From positions 1 through 39,272 of the forward strand of contig DAOWAS010000005.1 in assembly GCA_030634465.1 (NCBI GenBank): DNA of 39,272 bases. Reading direction: 5' to 3'. Position numbers and translations under genes: made by a program. Shown one piece after another: positions 36,097-39,272 of the stretch. The notes under the pieces are model-generated. The model worked only from the letters and a program-made list of their open reading frames with translations. It ran no database searches and was not told the origin of the DNA. The first letter of the stretch is position 1, and each line of letters opens with the position of its first letter. The DNA comes from Alphaproteobacteria bacterium (GTDB lineage: Bacteria; Pseudomonadota; Alphaproteobacteria; Sphingomonadales; SMXR01).

Positions 36097-36492
36097 TTAT
36101 TCGGCAATTGACACATTTTTCACGCCAGATAGCAGGGCTTGGTCGTATATCTCGACGATTAGTCCTGCGTGACTGTCAGGAAGGGCTTGTATTACCACCA
36201 TTCCTTCTGGGTTTTCTGCATGCAAGCGCTCAATGTTTGCTCTTACCGAACGGATATCCACACGTCTGAAATCAATGAAAATTTGGTTGTTATTATCTAT
36301 TTTGATAATAATATTTTTCTTGTCAGGGTCTGGTGGAGGCGGATTGTCATTATCTGGCTTGTTAACATCAAGACCATGTTCTTTGACAAAGCTCGCCGTT
36401 ACGATGAAGAAAATCAGCATAATGAACACGATGTCCAGCATCGGTGTCATGTTAATTTCGGCTTCATCGTCCTGTTTTTTAAATTTTCTCAT
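36097..36492 (-). CDS. Biopolymer transport protein ExbD (first copy)
   Basis: EINMTPMLDIVFIMLIFFIVTASFVKEHGLDV. Confidence 0.9.
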   Translation of the reverse strand: MRKFKKQDDEAEINMTPMLDIVFIMLIFFIVTASFVKEHGLDVNKPDNDNPPPPDPDKKNIIIKIDNNNQIFIDFRRVDIRSVRANIERLHAENPEGMVVIQALPDSHAGLIVEIYDQALLSGVKNVSIAE

Positions 36493-36499
36493 AACCGAC

Positions 36500-37018
36500 C
36501 TAGTGATCCATGGTTAAATTATCTTCAAGCTTTTCAGCTTCTCTCTTGGCTTTACGCTCGATATAGGTGCTTACGAAAACACCAGAAAGAGCGGCCACCA
36601 TACCTGCCATTGTTGGAATTGTAGCTTTGGAAACACCACCAGCCATTGCTCGTGCGTTGCCGCTACCCATGATTGCCATCACGTCAAAAACTTCGATCAT
36701 TCCAGTAACAGTGCCCAACAAACCCACTAGTGGGCAAATGGCAACAAGGGTTTGAATTAACTTAACGTTTTTATTCAAATCTATTGATACTTGAGAGATC
36801 ATAGCAATGCGAATTTTGTGTGCATGCCATGATTTGCGTTCTTTTCTATCTTCCCAAGCATTAATAACCTTGCTGGCATCTTTTTTGTAAACAGCACGGA
36901 AATACCAAAGTCTTTCGATGATCAACACCCACATAATGAATGTGACAAGCAGGACTAGGAAAAGGACGTCTCCGCCCTTTTCCATAAATTCCCGAATGGC
37001 GTCAAACGCCTCACCCAT
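36500..37018 (-). CDS. MotA/TolQ/ExbB proton channel family protein (ExbB2-like)
   Basis: IATLVAICPLVGLLGTVTGMIEVFDVMAIMGSGNARAMAGGVSKATIPTMAGMVAAL-type MotA_ExbB signature. Confidence 0.9.
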   Translation of the reverse strand: MGEAFDAIREFMEKGGDVLFLVLLVTFIMWVLIIERLWYFRAVYKKDASKVINAWEDRKERKSWHAHKIRIAMISQVSIDLNKNVKLIQTLVAICPLVGLLGTVTGMIEVFDVMAIMGSGNARAMAGGVSKATIPTMAGMVAALSGVFVSTYIERKAKREAEKLEDNLTMDH

Positions 37019-38417
37019 TGGCGGCCTCCTTCTCAGCGTGAGAAGCTATGATACCAGCACTTTGCTCTTCTAGGATGTGGATCACGCCCTTACTCATGCC
37101 AGCAACAAGGCTGTGCAAGAACAAGGTTGGGATAGCCACAAGAAGACCAAGAACTGTTGTCACTAGGGCTTGAGAAATACCACCAGCCATAAGCTGAGGA
37201 TCACCCGTACCAAATAGTGTGATAGCCTGGAAGGTTGCGATCATACCGATCACAGTACCAAGTAGACCAAACAATGGTGCCACCGCTGAGATCATTTTGA
37301 TAACTGTCAAGAAACGCTCCAATGCAGGAGTTTCTTTCAAGATAGCTTCATCAAGTTTCAGCTCTAAGGTTTCAACATCAACGTTCTTGTTGTTTTGGTA
37401 AACAGTAAGAACACGACCCAGTGGGTTGCTGCTAGAAGCTGCACCGCTTTTCATTGAGCCACGAACCTTCTTGGCAACGCCTGACAGGTAAACTGTGCGT
37501 TCAATAACCAGAGCAATACCAATAAGACCCATAAATGCGATGAAGTAACCAACAGGGCCACCTTGGTCAAAACGTTCCATCCAACTCGGTGCATTAATCA
37601 TAACACGAAGTAGTTGACCGCGACTTGGATCGATACCAAAGGCAACAATCTCGCCAGCATCTGCGTCTTCCAGATCATCAATTGTACCAGTGAAACGACC
37701 AGATGGTTGACGAGCTAGCTCTTCAACACGACCAGTTTCAGCACTGTATACAAAGTATTTTCCTTCTGCAGCCAGGTTAAAGTCACCGATACGAATAAGA
37801 TCAACATCAAGTGATTGACCATCAGCTGCAGCAACTGTGTAAGGGAATTTAACAACTTCACCAGAAGCAGTCATTTCTCTTTGCATTTCAAACCACAGAC
37901 CTTCTATTTCAGCAATAGAAGGAAGTTGTGAGCCACCAGATTTTTCAATCAAGGCGCTAATGCCTTCTTCACGGTTAGGGTAATGAACGCTCATCAATGA
38001 ACCAGCAAATACGCTACGTGTATCGCCAGCAACTTGTTGTAACACACCAAACAGCTCGCTTAGGTTACCCATGCGATCTTGCAAGCGTTGTGTAAGGTTT
38101 GTCAGCTCGGTTTCATTGGTTTGAAACGTAGCCTCTAAACGTTCACTGCGACGCTCTTCATTTGCTTTAGTTTGGTTTGCTTCACGAAGAAGTTGTTGTT
38201 GGCGTGAGCGTTGAGCAATAAACTCAGCTTCACGTTGGCGGTGCCATGCTGTTTCAGCAACACGACCTTCTTCAACAAGGCGTAAAAGCTCTTCCAAGCC
38301 ATCGGTTTCTACTTCAATCACAGCAGCGTCAGCTGGTGCGGTGTTTTCTTGCGCCCATGTGTTAGAAGCTGTTCCAACAAGGGCAAAAGCCATTATAGCT
38401 AATAAAATTTTCTTCAT
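37011..38417 (-). CDS. Long MotA/TolQ/ExbB proton channel protein with periplasmic coiled-coil (TtpC-like)
   Basis: Signal peptide, coiled-coil N-half, C-terminal APLFGLLGTVIGMIATFQAITLFGTGDPQLMAGGISQALVTTVLGLLVAIP. Confidence 0.88.
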   Translation of the reverse strand: MKKILLAIMAFALVGTASNTWAQENTAPADAAVIEVETDGLEELLRLVEEGRVAETAWHRQREAEFIAQRSRQQQLLREANQTKANEERRSERLEATFQTNETELTNLTQRLQDRMGNLSELFGVLQQVAGDTRSVFAGSLMSVHYPNREEGISALIEKSGGSQLPSIAEIEGLWFEMQREMTASGEVVKFPYTVAAADGQSLDVDLIRIGDFNLAAEGKYFVYSAETGRVEELARQPSGRFTGTIDDLEDADAGEIVAFGIDPSRGQLLRVMINAPSWMERFDQGGPVGYFIAFMGLIGIALVIERTVYLSGVAKKVRGSMKSGAASSSNPLGRVLTVYQNNKNVDVETLELKLDEAILKETPALERFLTVIKMISAVAPLFGLLGTVIGMIATFQAITLFGTGDPQLMAGGISQALVTTVLGLLVAIPTLFLHSLVAGMSKGVIHILEEQSAGIIASHAEKEAANG

Positions 38418-38421
38418 TTTC

Positions 38422-39237
38422 TTACTCCGGCGCTATAACGGGTAGGTTAATCAGGTTTGGTGTGGCTTGGTTGTTAGCAATACGAATGCCTTCAGTAATA
38501 GCATTACCGAAATCGTCATCTAACTCTATCCAACTCTTAGCTTTAGAGTTCCACATGCCTGACACTGAACCGTCTTTGGTTTGATAATATAAGCCAACAC
38601 GACCAATGCGAAGGAAGTTTACGTCACGTATAGAACCTTCGATTTCAGTAGTGCCTTCATATGCTTCAATTGTACGACCATAATCGTTTTCAATTTGATA
38701 AGCTTCAAAAACGTTACGGAACTTCTCTGATGGAGAAACGTTTGGATTGTCCATCATTTCATTGAGGCGATCAATACGACCATGACGCTCACCCTCTAGG
38801 AATGGCACATCATGATTAATGAACTCAGACAAAGACGCCATCATACGCATCATTAAAGGCGTAATTTGACGTTCGATGAGGGTAACCTCTTCAATAGAGG
38901 TGCGAAGCTCGCCCATTTCCACTATTTGTTTGGCAATTTGACGCTCTAATTGTGCATTGTAAACACGCAGGCCCTCAATTTCTTTCAAGATCCTTTTGTA
39001 ATCTTGAAGAAGATCGTCTGTTTCATTGGCGATATTGTTGATTCGTACTTGAGATGCTTGAGCAATGCGGTTGCCATCTGCGCTAACCGCAAAGATATCA
39101 TCAAGGCCTTCAGCATGTAGTGCACTTGCGCTAAAAGTTAGAGCAGTGGCAGCAACAGCAGTAAAGGCCAGCTTTCTTACACTTTGTTTTTGCATTCGTC
39201 TTCCCACAGGAATTGTCAGTTTTGTTACGGACTTCAT
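38422..39237 (-). CDS. DUF3450 domain-containing periplasmic protein
   Basis: Coiled-coil EIEGLRVYNAQLERQIAKQ, PFLEGERHGRIDRLNEMMDNPNVSPSEKFRNVFEAYQIENDYGRTIEAYEG; first gene of TonB2/TtpC-like cluster. Confidence 0.85.
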   Translation of the reverse strand: MKSVTKLTIPVGRRMQKQSVRKLAFTAVAATALTFSASALHAEGLDDIFAVSADGNRIAQASQVRINNIANETDDLLQDYKRILKEIEGLRVYNAQLERQIAKQIVEMGELRTSIEEVTLIERQITPLMMRMMASLSEFINHDVPFLEGERHGRIDRLNEMMDNPNVSPSEKFRNVFEAYQIENDYGRTIEAYEGTTEIEGSIRDVNFLRIGRVGLYYQTKDGSVSGMWNSKAKSWIELDDDFGNAITEGIRIANNQATPNLINLPVIAPE

Positions 39238-39272
39238 GTCTGTAACTCTTAATATAAAAACAGGGTGGTTTC

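Noticed and set aside
1-39272. CRISPR arrays, IS elements, prophage or integron signatures
   Set aside because: No regularly spaced repeats, transposase, integrase or phage structural genes were seen; tandem repeats present are only 2-3 short units.

Overview
39.3-kb chromosomal segment, probably alphaproteobacterial (inferred from gene content: FtsEX, the argH/LptM-like/TlpA block, STAS-MlaE/MlaF/MlaD, DUF2125, HIG1-type protein). No mobile elements, CRISPR arrays or rRNA were seen. The left ~11 kb is a compact sulfur-oxidation locus of the sHdr-LbpA (heterodisulfide-reductase-like) type. It contains the C-terminal part of a LipS-type radical SAM protein, an sLpl(AB)-like lipoate ligase, a GATase-like protein lacking its catalytic Cys, DsrE, sHdrC1, sHdrB1, sHdrA, a hypothetical protein, sHdrC2, sHdrB2, an extra small Cys-containing ORF, LbpA with an ESGK lipoylation site, and an ArsR/SqrR/sHdrR-type regulator with two Cys spaced 66 residues. 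It is followed by a DUF442-type sulfurtransferase/phosphatase and a PAS histidine kinase whose phospho-acceptor His is replaced by Thr. The rest is mostly housekeeping: an Mla-like lipid transport operon, plsC, ydcF-like, ftsEX, DUF4175, argH, tlpA, an hbd/etfAB/cobalamin adenosyltransferase block, gluQ, coq7, dsbB, a DedA-like gene, tRNA-Leu(CAA), and a TonB2/TtpC-like ExbB-ExbD system with two ExbD genes, DUF3450 and TPR proteins. The best unexplained signals are: (i) a terminator-like hairpin with T8 inside the shdr operon whose loop holds the shdrC1 stop codon; (ii) perfect inverted repeats flanking lbpA; (iii) the pseudo-GATase and the unnamed ORF embedded in the shdr operon; (iv) the His-less kinase; (v) a DUF4175 gene that seems to start at AUA behind a perfect Shine-Dalgarno; (vi) short tandem repeats at 21.6 kb and 31.5 kb.
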